Shown: positions 11,770-24,857, counted from the first letter of the stretch. The stretch is 64,000 nt of DNA from Bigelowiella natans CCMP2755 (GCA_000320545.1 ADNK01001958.1:53270-117269); one strand, 5' to 3'. Translations and numbers: made by a program. Notes: a model not told the origin generated them from the letters alone.

Positions 11770-12150
11770 GATGGTTGTTGTGTGTTAAGAGTTTCTTGAT
11801 GAATGAAAAGCATAGAAGATACTACGGAATTTATTTCCTGATTTTTTTTTTATTGATTATTATTATTCAGATCTGGATTCATCTTGGTTACAGGTAGTAG
11901 TAGTAGTAGTAGTAGTAGTGTAGTAGTAGCAGTAGTAGTAGTGCTAGTGGTAGCAGTAGAAGTAGTAGTAGTGGAAGAAGTAGTAGTAGTAGTAATAGTT
12001 GGAGCATTTACTAAAGATGCAAACCTACTAATTTGCCGTATTAATGCTTTATAGGTTGGGGATTTGTTCTGGGACTTCTAAGATGCCTTTCAGGCGGAAT
12101 CCTCCTTTCATGTATGACATTCATGCATGCACATGTACTGCCGTGCTGAG
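10439..12150 (+). CDS. Small multi-exon membrane protein, weakly Tim17/22/23-like
   Basis: A phase-consistent exon chain: 10439-10518, 10826-10870, 11033-11103, 11319-11355, 11637-11671, 11871-11893, then an exon from 12055. The exons encode short pieces such as FAGVNALIEEAEYR, VILCTLLSPDIAATNN, VIAACLFQAILF and LDHYHGGFPSG. FxGxxxxIExxxRG resembles the signature of the mitochondrial Tim17/Tim22/Tim23 family, but this is weak. The last exon has two open frames: one continues in phase to a stop at 12286; the other is hydrophobic (WGFVLGLLRCLSGG) and ends at 12150. Donors at 11104 and 11894 open directly into GTAGTAG repeats. The 5' end is unknown. Family assignment is a guess; presence of a spliced gene is more secure. 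Confidence 0.45.
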
Positions 12151-12286
12151 ACCGTACCGATGCTGTTGTTTCCTTGCTACATCGCTTTACTCTCTTTGCT
12201 TTTCGCTCATAATCGTGAAATGTGTGAAGAGGGCATCAAACACATATGTGTGTGCGCACTCATGCGTGATATTAACTTATTCTTAA

Positions 12287-13384
12287 GCTGCGGCTGGCGA
12301 CGGTTGATTCTTGAGTGTTCATTATGCGTGTTGTTTAATGCTACTACCAGATGTGACACATATCGTGGCCGATGCGACGATAGGTAGTGCGTGACTTGTA
12401 GTGTTTGTCCTCTACTCATCTATCTCAATCATCTAATGATAGCCTAACGGTTGTAGTAACTACGTGCTGCTAAATCCTACTTCTGTCGAATAATATCTGA
12501 ATGAAATGCAAAACACACAATAATTAGGTTTTTTAGTACTGAGATATAAGAAAGTCGCAGATGACTAGGAGGAGTAGGGAAAGGATGATGGAATGTCGAT
12601 CATATTGCAGATGGACACAATGTGTACCGATTAGGCCGAAGATAGAGCGATACGATGTTAGCCCCTGCTATGATGAAACGAACGTTAGCATCCAACATAT
12701 GGATGACACTTTCAGCACGCACATAGTCCTGTACAGCAATGCAATAACATCTGCGCTTGCATCACGTACACACGCCTACTTAGCGTTACGTCTAGTACGT
12801 CTTAGTCATGGTGATTGGCGCGAACAGATTTATGCATGCTAGCATGGGCAACAGAGGTCTAGAGGAGTGATGATTAGAAACTTTAAGGGGAAATTGCTAC
12901 GTTCTTGGTTGAGCTGCACGAATAAGCCTGCAGCACCGATGCAGTTCATTCCTATTTGCTTGCATACAAAACGTGTCGTATCACATGCATCATGTACATA
13001 TGTGACGTACATGCAACGTAAACGTAAGTCAGCGGCTTGAGGTAGTACATCTAGATACACGTAGGCTGCGCTGGATTTAAATGTGGTCGCACATTCTAAG
13101 CTGCAGACTGTTTACACATATACACGGTGAGCGTGTCTAATTATGAACCCACGGACTGATAGATACGCTGTCGTCGCATGCTAGTAATAAATGGATGTGT
13201 ACGAGTACATACCAAGATTTTCATGCTTAGGCCTTCAAATATCTTTTTTGACATTATTTTTATGAACATGGTTAATCAAACTACTGAGTAGATAAGCACC
13301 ATTAAATCTACCGTCGATATCATCGATCAGGAGTAAGTGTTATCACTGATCACATATCGACATTAGGTTTCCAAATTGAGGTGT
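12287..13384. other. Convergent spacer
   Basis: It lies between the 3' ends of the preceding + gene and the following - gene. 12690-13090 is rich in TGCATG, GCATGC and ACGTAC words, as in other downstream spacers. I found no copy of the dispersed repeat core and no supported gene. Confidence 0.5.
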
Positions 13385-14173
13385 TTACAACGGTAGCGAG
13401 AGCTGCCGTCTCATCCTTGCACGCTGTCGCTTGGGAATATTAAATGTCAAATATTGTGATCTCTCTTGAGGAGTCATTGTTTGTCCCGTCTTCTCCTGAA
13501 TGATGCTCACGATTTTCTTATGCCCATATTTCAGTGCGTAGCCAAAGACAGACGTCCCCTGGAAATATGCACAGACACGAACGGCAAGAATTACAACATG
13601 TAGCATTCACCACGAATCCGGACGACGGGCTTGCATCGATGATGCACTTCTATTGTTCATTAAATTCAATTTATCAAAGGAAGATTCTTCAATTTGGAAA
13701 TAGCGTTTCTTTCTCTGCCTCCCCATTCCTGTCCTCCCCCCTTCACTCTTCCCCACTTGCTTTTTCTGTTAGTAGAATATATACATAATATGCCATACCC
13801 AAGAATCTCGGAAATCAATCTTGATGTCATTAATATACGTTTGCCTTTTTGGTCCAGTCGTTGTCGTGATTTTGAGAGAATCCCCTGTCGCCTTCTTGCG
13901 ACTACTCCTACTACTACTACTACTACTTCTATAACTACCACGTATCTTTTGCTTATGAACCCCCTCATGTGTCTTCTCCTCAATATCCTGTACTTTCCCT
14001 TTCTTGGAATTCAATAAAGTTAATATTTTCTTGGAGTCTCCAGATCGTGCATACTTGAAGAAGAGTATTTGCTTTGTCTGTAGTCAACAAGACACGAATC
14101 AGAGATAAATGAGGCATCTATCTTAATATGTGTGTGTGTGTGTGTGTGTGTGGGTGTGTGGGTGGTGAGGAGG

Positions 14174-14204
<31 letters not shown>

Positions 14205-14450
14205 TCGCGCTCTTCAACTTCTCGTATGTGCAAGTTTGAATGGTCATCAATCGAAGTTGTATTCCATCTTCGTTGAGATCTTTTGGCATCATAAAAGTAG
14301 CAGTAGTAGTAGTTGTGGTAGTGATCGTGTGATGTGATACTGCTGCTACCATTATGTGCTCGTGGAAGCTATCCCACCAATACAGGAGGATGAGGTAAAT
14401 AACCCGAGGTACTTCTTTCGATGAGGTTTCTAATATGACGATGACAGTTG

Positions 14451-14485
<35 letters not shown>

Positions 14486-15876
14486 GTGACGATTCAATGA
14501 GATGTATACTTCTCCACTTAAGGAAAATCTACTCTCTAGTAGTGGTGTTAGAGGGTTTGGGCAGCAGCAGCAGCAGCATTCGTGAAGATTATCAACAAGT
14601 TGGAAGTAAACACCAACCTAATCTTTTCTTCATGATATCATAGATGACTCCGTTGCTGCCGCTGTTGTCAAGGCTAACATCCTCCTCTTTCATGTCTGGG
14701 TCTTTTCCTGCATCATCATCTCTGATGACTAGATTCGAGGGTTCTTGCAGCTCGTTCAGTCTCTCGGGGGTCAGGGCTAGCAAAGAGTGCAGGTATGCTC
14801 CTACTTGGGCATGGATGGCCTGGATCTTCGATAACGACAAGGGACAGCAGCAGAAGGACAAAATAAAAGGGGGGGGTGGGTGGGAGGAGAATTGGATGAT
14901 AAAAGAGAACCGAAGATTGCACAACGCACTTTCGGCTCTACCACAATTTTAAAATAGCAAATGAGGAGCGATCTTTGTTATTATTCTCGTAATGCTGCAC
15001 ATATATCATGAGGTAAAGGATCGAAGTTCAATCTTCGTTGTATCTTAAAACAGAGATATCCATTCCTGCTTCTAATCTATAGCTGCTGCTGCTGCTGCTA
15101 CGAGTGACATATGCTACCGCGTAAGCCCGCCTCCAAGAGGGTGACACGTCCACGATGTGGTAATGCTATCAAGAGCAGCAAAGAAGGACAACAAGTGTAA
15201 GTAAGTCAATTGGAGGGAGCGTATATTTGTGTATGAGCGACATCGCAACACCAAGCTTACGCGCTCTTAAATATCTTCAGCTACTGCATACTTTCTCGAG
15301 AAGAATACACGTTTATGGTATTGCGAATAATATATACGTCGGAAATATATTCATCTTGTAGTGCTGTTAATTATTACGCATTTTCGGAGCTTATGATACC
15401 GCAGCCTTGATTTGTTTTCTTCATCGTCCTACCATCAACCATGGAAATGACAATGATGGTGATGGTGATGACGATGATGATGATGATAATGTAAATCACA
15501 GATAATCTTCGTTGTTATCCATCCATACCTGTGAGTAAAAGAGCCGTGGGAAGTCCTTTTGAAGGCGTGATCTACGATAGAGGAAGAATACCATCAGGGT
15601 TAGTGTGGAGATGATAAGGCAAATTGCACAAAAAATGTAAAAGCTGATAGAATTTCATTATTATATCATAACGGATTCTTTCTACTTTGAATAACTTCAC
15701 AACCTCCATGCTCTCAATGATGGTGAGGGATCCTGATTATCACCACCATTTTCGTTCTCGTCTTCATTATTATCATCCTGTCTTTGAAGATTTATTATAG
15801 TTCCTGCTTGTACTAGCTTCCACCTTTTGAAAGGAGATCGATAGCACAACTAGTAAGAGGAGATATTGTAACATCA

Positions 15877-15916
<40 letters not shown>

Positions 15917-15917
15917 G

Positions 15918-15956
<39 letters not shown>

Positions 15957-16610
15957 ATTACGCATATGCTGTAAATAAGACGTATTTTCTTAGTTTTGTA
16001 TCTACACACGCACACGCACATTTTGGAAGGGCTGAGCGGACGGATATAATCTTGTGCAGACCCTTCAGTAATAAGCACACACATAATGATGTAACAGAAA
16101 AGAACAATGATATGATCAGCAACACACACTGCTACGACGCACAGTACGTACGCATTAGATGTGACTCAACGATGATCCATTTATTAGCTGCAGTGCCATC
16201 ACTTAAATATCAATAACTCATCAGCACCCGCACATTATCATCATCGTCATTCTTCCGATCTATCGCTACACTCGCGACCAAGGATTCGGAGCTTCTGCGC
16301 CATCTTATCGTTTTGTGTTCTCAACCTTCAAATCATCGTTAGGAGCATCGGTGAAACACACACACACGCACACAGCAGAGGAATATAAGTAAGCTTGCAG
16401 GGAGGAAGGGAAGAATGGGTCGGAGGAGAAGGAGCAAAGACATAACGATATCGTCGTTCTCACATTTCGTGGACTTCTGCTGAACGAAACATGGACCTTC
16501 GAAGGGGGAGGGGGGGGGGGGGGGGATAAAGAAGGAGGAGGAGGAGGAAATACACCGAAACAGACGAATAAGGATGCAAGTTATCGCAGCACAGCATTCC
16601 TTGTCTCTAT

Positions 16611-16648
<38 letters not shown>

Positions 16649-17727
16649 TGGAAGAAGGGGAGCGTGCATTTGCATACATGATTGGTGAATTGAAGCACAC
16701 ACTCATTACCACCACCACCACCACCACCACCACCACCATCTTGATCATCATCATCGTTGTATTTCTTCTTTTCCCTCTTTACATCTTCTTATTATTATTA
16801 CCATCCACGGCCATGGCGAATCCAGTTTCCGAAGATCTCCAAACATACCTGCCAATCGTCCTCATCATCATCATCATCACCACCACCACCACCATCGTCA
16901 CACTAATGAGCAAGCTCAAACCCACCCACACCAATGAAAGAGGGAGAGGTGTGGAAGATTGCTGCGAATTGTACAGCTGGTAGTTGGCGTCCCTCTGTTC
17001 TATCAGGTCTCATCATTTCCTCCTCCTCTTCCTTCTCTCTGTTTATCTCCCCCCCCTAATCGTAGCTGTTTGCTACTACTAGTTACAATGTGCTCGCGGG
17101 GCTTTAGATATCCAACAACGAATCCTTCGAACCGTTCATAAATGCAGCAAGAGTCATATCAGTATAGGAGAAAAAGAAAGACTTTTTTATCAGAGGAGAT
17201 CATCAGGCATGATTATGATTATGTATATGTCCGTGCGTTTTGCATCATTCTCGTTGAATCATCCACATATAGTCGTATCAAGCGTGAGAAGATCATGGAG
17301 GAGGAGCATATTCACAAGGCAACCATAACCATCCCCCACCTTTCTTATCTGATGGGATATTTCGAATACAGATAACTCCAGGGAAGCAGCACTGAAAGCA
17401 CGGAGCAGAAGGAAGAGAAAAGGAGACGTACACGAAGAAAAATGACAATTATATACATTTTACTATAACTGATCGATTTTGGAAAAACCGCCCCATTAAC
17501 CTTCCAAATTCTCGATTTATTGTCCATCCAACCCTTGAGCAGCATATCAGCATCCAAGCTCCCATCATATACCTTTTTTAAGAGGGAAGAACCACAACCA
17601 GCATCATCATGATGCGATGTGAGATCATCATCATCATCTTCTTCTTCATCTTCATCACATTGCAATTCTTTCAATGTCGTCATTATCCCTCCACCTCCCC
17701 CTCCTCCTCTCCCTCTTTCTCGTGTGT

Positions 17728-17767
<40 letters not shown>

Positions 17768-18687
17768 GTGTGTGTATGTGTGCATGTGTATGTGTATTGT
17801 GACTATCATTACTGGCAATGGGTTTTTCACCAGCACCTCATGATGATGATTGTGCATGCATATACCCAAAACACACAAGTACCTCAGACGGAATAACACT
17901 TTCGATGATGACAATAGCCCTAAGCGTGATTTTCTCCTCTTTTTCCACGCAGACGTAGAATCGGCCAGTCTGTGGTGTTTTTGGTGATATGAGTCGTGGT
18001 AGTAGTTGTTTGTTGTTACTGTAGATGATAATGATGATGATAATTGGGAGATATATATTGATTATATGTATGTATGCATATTCTAGCAGGATGAGAAGTT
18101 ATACTGGTATAATGACTATAACCCACCCCCTTTTGAGTGAGATAGTCTTTAACCCATCTTTGAGGCAAGGAGAGCAACTCACATTCAAACCTCCTGTTGA
18201 TTCTCTGCATTCGTCTCGAGTTGAAGAACCGCGCTTCAGTAACGGTATCATGATCCATGGTGCCGGTATTATCATCATCATCATCATCGCCCTCTTGGTC
18301 GCTAGTAGTGCCAACGCTCTTCAATGGGCTGCTGTCGTTGTCGTTGTCCGGGCCTTCTTCGAGCTCCAATGCGAAGGAGAAAGAAGGAGAACGATTCCCT
18401 TTTGAGCTGGAATAGTTCCAACTAGATCGGAATGGTGATAAAGATGATGATGGTGATGAATAGGAGGGGAGGGGGGAGGAGGAGGAGGAAGAGAAGGAAG
18501 ACTGAAGATCACTCTTCTCAGCTAGGAGAACATTATTGACCTGAAGGGTATTACAAAGCATTCTATTCACCCTATTCTTTTTCTTCTTCTTCTTCTTTTT
18601 CTTCTTCCTCTTCTTTTTCTTCTTCTTCTTCCTCTTCTTTCGTAAGTGCAACAATCTCGTCGTAGAGTATATGTAAAGCAGTAGAAA

Positions 18688-18724
<37 letters not shown>

Positions 18725-19099
18725 AATGTAAATTGATGTATTAATTAATGCTGAAACACAATCCTCCTACTACCACCATGCTCCTCCCACTTATACTGCT
18801 GCTACTACTACTACTACTACTACTACTACTATTACTACTACTACAAAGGCTACCGTTGAATTTGTCTTCTTCTCGTTTAGACCGAGAATATGAGCACTGG
18901 CATTTAGTAAGGCCTCACAGGAGAAGAGCTCGCATTCTCTATTCTTCGCGAGGCAATCTCCCGTGGGGGTAAAAATACTGTATTGCGCCTGAAGAAGGGG
19001 AAGCACAATACGATGCAAATGTTATACCACTGCCGATCACGAATGCTAAAACATTTATGAAAATCCATGCCAATATTACTGCTCCTATACTCCTACTTT

Positions 19100-19133
<34 letters not shown>

Positions 19134-20469
19134 CACTACTATTGCAATAGTCGTAGCATGCGTGGATTGGGTTTCTTAAATGAGCGAGAAAGATACCCTG
19201 TTTGAAATCTCTATTAGTGCAAGAACAGCCTGCAAGCAAACCCATGCGTTTGTCTTCGTTAGAGGTACGAGGACCCTCGGTTCGTCATTAAACTGCAGAA
19301 TCACACTGATGGTATGGAGAAGCACAAGAAAGAGTCAGAGAGTAAAAATATAACATTTGGTTTCCTCTTCTCTCGTTTCCTCCTCCCCTATTTTCCTTCC
19401 CTTTGCCTACCGACATTGATTGCTTCATTCCGACACTACACTATGCATCTTCGAAAAAAGACTATCAAGTAGTAAAGGTAGCAGTAATAGTAGCCTTCAC
19501 GTTGCAACCAAAGCTGCAATATAACTGCAAAGCCAGTAAACTATGATAAAGATACTGAAGTATGATTCACCCTTCCTCCTCCTCGTCAAGAAATGCATTG
19601 TGGAAGGAGAAGATGCTGGTGGACACCATGCAAACGTATTTCATCTCCTCCGGGAAGTGCTTGAAATACAGAAACTGATAATGAACATTGACACGAAATG
19701 TCATATCACGGATTACCAAGACTGAAAATCATGTCACGAGAAATATTGCAACATGTCTGTCTCTATCAATGTTTCTAAACGATAGAAGAATGTTCGCAAT
19801 TGCTTGTAAGTGCCTTGGCAGAAGTGAAGACAATATGACGGTGCACGTTTCCTTTCACATCGTGGAGATATATAATAGGGATCTCGTTCCTTCCCCACTG
19901 CACCATTGCATCGATCTGTGTACATCATAGAAATGTAGTATTATCGTCATGATGACCATAGCCTTCAGGACAATAGTGAAAAAAACATCCACTTGTGTAC
20001 CCCTCCCTCCCTTATTGATGTAGGGGGTCTAATTATTCTATCTATCATAGTTATCATCATCATTATCACCACAACCACCACATTGTCGCCATTATAGCAT
20101 TATCATATATCATACCCCGCGGCTCGTGATAGGCATTCCGATGTCAATCCCATTTATATGTTTGAAGAGACTACGGAAGAATTGGCTACGGTAGAGTCTT
20201 ACCACCCTATGAGGGAGAGGAGAGGAGGAGGAGGAGGAGGAGGAGGAGGAGGATGCACAATATTTAAATTCGCAGAAGAAAAAGACAAAACATGCATGAG
20301 ATAGATCCACATTGTGTCTCCCTGCAACAAGTCTCACTACATGTATGTTAACATGAGATTTGCTTTGCCATACTACAACTTATGTACTCCAAAGCGTTAG
20401 CGTAAATTACATGTCGTGCTGTGAGAGGCCCCGCCCACGCCCACGCCCACACCCACGTCCATTCTTCAT
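13385..20469 (-). CDS. Long multi-exon ankyrin-repeat protein
   Basis: Read leftward. The likely start exon is 20469-20411 (MKNGRGCGRGRGRG...), spliced in phase to 20185-20116 (FFRSLFKHINGIDIGMP). Further exons: 19802-19738 (LRTFFYRLETLIETDMLQYF), one near 19690-19640, 18988-18854, 18540-18127 (Ser-rich and Asp-rich), 17690-17510 region, 14825-14618 (IQAIHAQVGAYLHSLLALTP), 14077-13961, 13819-13799 and the last, 13558-13385. The last three join in phase and resemble ankyrin repeats: LFFKYARSGDSKKILTLL, VQDIEEKTHEG, then IDFRDSW joined to GTSVFGYALKYGHKKIV. Several exons between 17.5 and 14.1 kb (for example near 16.85, 16.45, 15.6, 15.15 and 14.27 kb) are only suggested. Ankyrin repeats bind proteins; no catalytic domain is visible. 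Two neighbouring genes remain possible. Confidence 0.55.
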
Positions 20470-20895
20470 CCTCAGAAACGAATTATTGGGTGATTGGCGA
20501 TGATGTCCAGGTGCTCCTGGCTCAAAATAATTTCTGGTCGCGCCTATTATGGTCTGTTTGTTGTGTAGAAGCAGCTCAGCCCCTAATGGAACCACCTTTG
20601 TGGTAGCACCATTAAGGTTCCACGGTTCCGCTCTAATAACGTCTCAACTTCTTCGTCGGAAACATTGTACAGTCGCACCAGCTTAGCTGAAGAAGAATTT
20701 GAAATTTTGAAAAAAATAGCTTGTAGCCGCGGAAATAAAATAAAATATCGGACTGTGGCCCTCCTCAGTACCCTAAAAATTAGGAATTCTGGGAGTTTTG
20801 ATTCGATTTATGTGCGACAACGAATAATCGATGTCGCAGAATGTAAAATGTCAGTATTACAACATTTTACAATCAAAATTCGAGCCTGAGCAACC
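20470..20895. promoter_or_regulatory. Divergent 5' spacer
   Basis: 426 bases between the start codons of the leftward ankyrin gene and rightward Mog1, so it should hold both promoters. No defined motif is claimed. Confidence 0.4.
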
Positions 20896-21573
20896 ATGGC
20901 GAACGCGATGGAGACTGAGAACGTTCCTTCTTCGTCGGCTTCCCCAGAGATTAAACTCAAGGTGGAAAGATGGTTTGATATTTAGCTCCTTAATAGAGCA
21001 GTGAGCAAATAAAGAATCGAACAACTCCGAAATTTTGTAGACGCGATGAACATCATACATCATGAAAAGGCGTTTGGATCCTCCTTATGATCCTCTCTGC
21101 TATCTCATCCTTTCTCCCTGCCATCCATCTTTCTTTTCCGTACCCACTTCCCTTCTCTTTTCTGTTCATTTTTAGTGCCAGTTCGAATCGTGAACAAATA
21201 TTGATCGCTGCATGTTGTCCAAAGGAAGTAAATCTGTACGGCGGAACTTTCCGAGCGAAAATCCCAGAGAGCATGAAAGATGTGAGTGAGATGCGTCAAG
21301 TTCCCAACCATCAGGAATTCTATGCGGATCTTCAATCCGGTCTTAGCACTATAGTGGAAATGAATGAGGTAGCTAAAGAACCGAATAGTAAACCGTATGG
21401 ATTCTGTAATCATTGTCTATGTACCCTCGCAGCACCAGAAACAAGTGAAAGATGAGGCGGCAGCAGCGTTTTTCTTTGAAAATCTTGCAAAAGATAACGA
21501 TGCTAAAGCAGCGACGATTTCAAAACAAGGTTAGCCGCTGCATCCGTCTTTTGAGCAAATGAAATATAATATA

Positions 21574-21613
<40 letters not shown>

Positions 21614-22181
21614 GTGTGTGTGTGTGTGTGTGCAGGGTCTGCCGACATTCCAAGCTTCAAGGAGTACTTCACGGCGTATGCAATTGGTATGAAACAATTC
21701 GCTAGCTCATGGATTTATTTGACTTGAATTATCTCAGGGGATCACTTGGTGAAAGAAAGGATCGATAACAAGGGACCACAACTCAGGTCGCTCCAAAAAA
21801 ATCTCCCTGTTAACATACATCTGACAGTTGACTTTACAGAGTGCGAGTGCACATGGCAGTAATTCGATTAAAAAAGTACGTTGAATTACTTTTTTCTCAG
21901 TTTACCAAACCAACACTAATTTATCATATCTAACAGGGTGACAACAGACTTGCTCATGATTTTAAGTTATCCTGTGAAGAATGAAATCTCAGAAAAAGAG
22001 GTTGTCAAAGATTAAATCATTTGGATTCGTGCCTCATTTTGTTCAATCCTGGAATCATTCTTACAACTGCATAATTTTCCATTATTTCCACATCTAGAGC
22101 ACGAAACTAGAGTCCACATTCATGGCAATGATGAAGTCCTTCGAAATAAGATCTTGGGCCGTGTTCAAGGGTAGTGGATGA
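20896..22181 (+). CDS. Mog1 / Ran guanine-nucleotide release factor homologue
   Basis: Eight exons in phase: 20896-20961, 21225-21368, 21433-21529, 21636-21686, 21738-21786, 21840-21875, 21937-22000, 22098-22181, giving 196 residues, normal for Mog1. Diagnostic features: LYGGTFRAKIP near residue 26, then DVSEMRQVPNHQEFY (family pattern D.S.lR.VPd.QEv), STIVEMNE, a basic/hydrophobic strand VRVHMAVIRLKK followed by VTTDLLMILSYP, and a C-terminal SFEIRSWAVF. Mog1 binds Ran and promotes nucleotide release for nuclear transport. The second exon's acceptor at 21224 is chosen because it keeps phase; an upstream acceptor would not. Intron 3 carries a TA/TG microsatellite ending in the acceptor. Confidence 0.88.
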
Positions 22182-22525
22182 GCAAATTTGATTCGACTAC
22201 CAAGTACTACATTCGTCGCAGGCAAATTCAATAAACGAGTACTGCAAACCTTAATATGCGCACCTCATGCTAACAGTGCGAGGCCATGCTTATTGTATCA
22301 CATGTAAATGAATATACAAACATGCTGCTAGTACGTAGTGTTGTGACGGGCTAGCCGACGTGCTTATATAAGCATGCATGCACATCTAGATGTACACATA
22401 GTTGCGCACATACGCACGAACACGCATCTGTCATTTGCCACACGTTAATGCACTGCCACATGGCATCTTTCCCGTTTTGTTCGTTACACAAATATGCTAT
22501 ACACCATTTGTGTGCTTGCACGTGC

Positions 22526-22612
22526 AAGACGGATGTACTGAATGATTTTGCATTCTTTCAATGGTCGTCCTAATGTAGCTTGACGTGCAATACAGCTGCG
22601 GCTACAGCACTT
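22526..22612 (-). repeat. Dispersed 3'-spacer repeat, copy E
   Basis: Read leftward from 22612: GTGCTGTAGCCGC, TATTGCACG, AGCTACATTAGGACGACCAT, TGAAAGAATG, then ATCCGTCTTGCACG. It is an inverted partner of the copy at 22683-22796. Confidence 0.7.
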
Positions 22613-22682
22613 ATAAACACGTACATGTCTTGATATGCATGTGTGTAGAGCTTTCGCCCAGCACTGAATATATAGTATCAGA

Positions 22683-22796
22683 GTAGCAGAAACGAACAAG
22701 CACAACATAAACGCTGTAGCCGCTCTGCATAGCTACATTGGGATGACTATTGAAAGAATGTAATGTAATTATTTTGTTATGTCCGTCTCACATCTA
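22683..22796 (+). repeat. Dispersed 3'-spacer repeat, copy B
   Basis: Blocks: GCAGAAAC, AAGCACAACATAAACGCTGT, AGCCGCTCTGCATAGCTACA, GGATGACTATTGAAAGAATG, GTCCGTCTCACATC. The upstream CACAACAT block is shared with the copy at 42783. Confidence 0.75.
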
Positions 22797-23362
22797 GGTA
22801 CATATACGTTACATACATACATACATAATTTGTGCATGCAATAGCTGTGTGTTGTTAAAAAATAAAATTCGCATCCTGATCGTGAGAAACGTTAAATGAT
22901 AAAGCAAAGTAAACTCTGCAGCGTATATACAGGTAGTGCTAACTAGATACTACGTCGTTTCGTCGATCGCTGCATGTATGGGTGTAATACTTTAAAGATT
23001 AAGACTAATTTCAATTTAATTATAATTGTTGTACTCTATTCGACTCACATGTCATCACAACTTTACCCCATGGTTAATTTCTAAGATCATGTAGCCGTAA
23101 TATTTTTATTAGATTATGGGAATTCCTGTGGCAGATAAAATATAAATTCTGAACGTTACTATAATCATAATGAGATACTAAATAGTGGATCGCGACATTC
23201 AGCACCAATTTTATCCTACCTAAATTAATCCTTAAGTATGATATAATATTCATTAAATCTCCTCTACTTTCATATTATTTACAATTTAAAATTATATTGT
23301 CTTCTTAAAGGCACAGCCACTATTTCTTATGCCAATGTCAACGTTCGCAGGAAACCAAACAG

Positions 23363-24857
23363 TTATGTTCTTGAGGCTTCAATTGCTAGAAGTAGCAGGG
23401 CAGCTCCGTCTATAGATGACACCGTTGAATCATCTTCAATACTCTTCGCAAGTCTGCTAGTTTGTTGCTTCGATTTAGGTGTTTTGGGAGAAGGGCTTCG
23501 GGAATGGTAAACTAGCTCGCTGGACGAAGACAATTGAGAATAACATTTAGAAATGGAAATAGAAGATTGTCCTGTAATTTGAGATGAGGTTTTGGAAAGC
23601 TTAGATAGATTTCGAAGTTGGGCAGATGTAGTCGCATATCTTGGAGCATCCTGCGAATGCTTTAATCTTTTCCTCTTGCGCAGATGCTCCCTCTGCATTT
23701 GTGTTCTTTCCCGCGTTCGACAGTGACCCGGGTGCTTGAAGGGGCGGAGACAGCGTGGATTCCGGATACATGGTATGCCTTGATGTTTGTTCAGGTTATC
23801 TGCCAGCGCTTTTGGCCTTCTTATCCTCGCTGCTTGCCCGTTTGGAGCGAACAGCTTCTTTGGCGGGACATATGGGACACAGCTTGTCTTGTGGACACCA
23901 TTCTCGAAACAACGTTGACACGGATTTCTATTCCCTGTTAGAGTGTTCGGGTTGCATCTAACTTTGCTAGTATGACAAAAGACGCAAGCTCGAGCGGCTC
24001 GATTTGAAACTTTCTTACGTTTTATTTTTACGCTATCTTTGACATCGGCTGAGAAAAGAGAATTCCCTTCCTCAAAATTAAATTGATGGACCAGGTCGTT
24101 ATCTTGGCTGCTCATACTGCCCTCATAGCTATTTCCTCCTTCATCGCTGCTAGTATTTTCTTTTACTCTAAGCTTTACGTTTCCCATCTGAATAATGTCT
24201 CCTGGTCGCAGATCCGTCTAGGAATCGGAACACGGATTAGGGTTATAGAGAGCTTGAACAGGCTCAGCATGGGAAAAAAAAATTCAAAAAATTCTCTATT
24301 TTGCATGTCGTGCATGATGTCGAGCAAACATGAGAGAGTACCTGTATATCTGGAAGAAGAGGCTTGTTGTTGACAAAAGTCCCGTTAGTACTTTTGTCCA
24401 ATATCTTTCCATTTTCAATCTCGCAATGTGTACGAGAGATAAGTTTTCCACCTAAAATAAAAGAATAAGCATGCCAAGCTATGAAAATCTCGTTGTAGAT
24501 AATTAAATCAATGAATCACTGTAAGTGCAGAAATGATGCTCGGAAGGACATCCTGTGATCGGGAATAATCGGAAGGGAGGCAATTACGGATAACAATGTC
24601 ATTCTTGAACTGACGGCCGATGGAAAGGTGGGCATCCGCTAGATCGTAACGTTTGCCCTCCCATTCGAGGATCATTCCTTCTCGAGGCGAGAAAGCAACC
24701 CCTTTGTTAGAAAGTTTGAAGTTCCAGATCACTCTCCCGGCCTTTCTGAGTCCGGGACTTCAGGCTCGAATACGACACTCACCTTCAAATGTGCTCCCGA
24801 ATGATGAAAGCGACTTGGATTTTTTCCTGTCTCATCAAACAGATCACAATGACTCAT
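23363..24857 (-). CDS. FHA-domain protein with a Zn2Cys6 cluster
   Basis: Four exons read leftward, all in phase: 24857-24783, 24741-24588, 24451-24342, 24217-23363; 397 residues. Residues about 45-130 form an FHA domain: LSIGRQFKNDIVI, LISRTHCEIENG, STNGTFVNNKPL, LRPGDIIQMGNVKLRV; the GR, SRTH and NGT elements are those that bind phosphothreonine. After an acidic linker comes a basic segment and six cysteines at 191, 194, 201, 213, 216 and 226 (C-x2-C-x6-C-x11-C-x2-C-x9-C), the spacing of the binuclear Zn2Cys6 DNA-binding cluster. A further Cys/His patch (CIRNPRCLRPFKHPGHC) and a Ser-rich tail with PSPKTPK follow. Likely a nuclear, phospho-responsive transcription factor; that role is inferred. 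Confidence 0.87.

Larger units (their letters stand above)
22182..23362. other. Convergent spacer with inverted repeat pair
   Basis: Between the 3' ends of Mog1 and the FHA/Zn2Cys6 gene. 22200-22850 is rich in TGCATG and ACGTAC words and holds two inverted copies of the dispersed family. The rest (22850-23360) is A/T-rich with nothing recognisable. Confidence 0.55.

Noticed and set aside
17345-17914. 189-codon minus-strand frame containing Thr-His dipeptide runs
   Set aside because: Most of it translates a TG/CA microsatellite. Only the part near 17690-17510 is kept, as a probable exon of the ankyrin gene.
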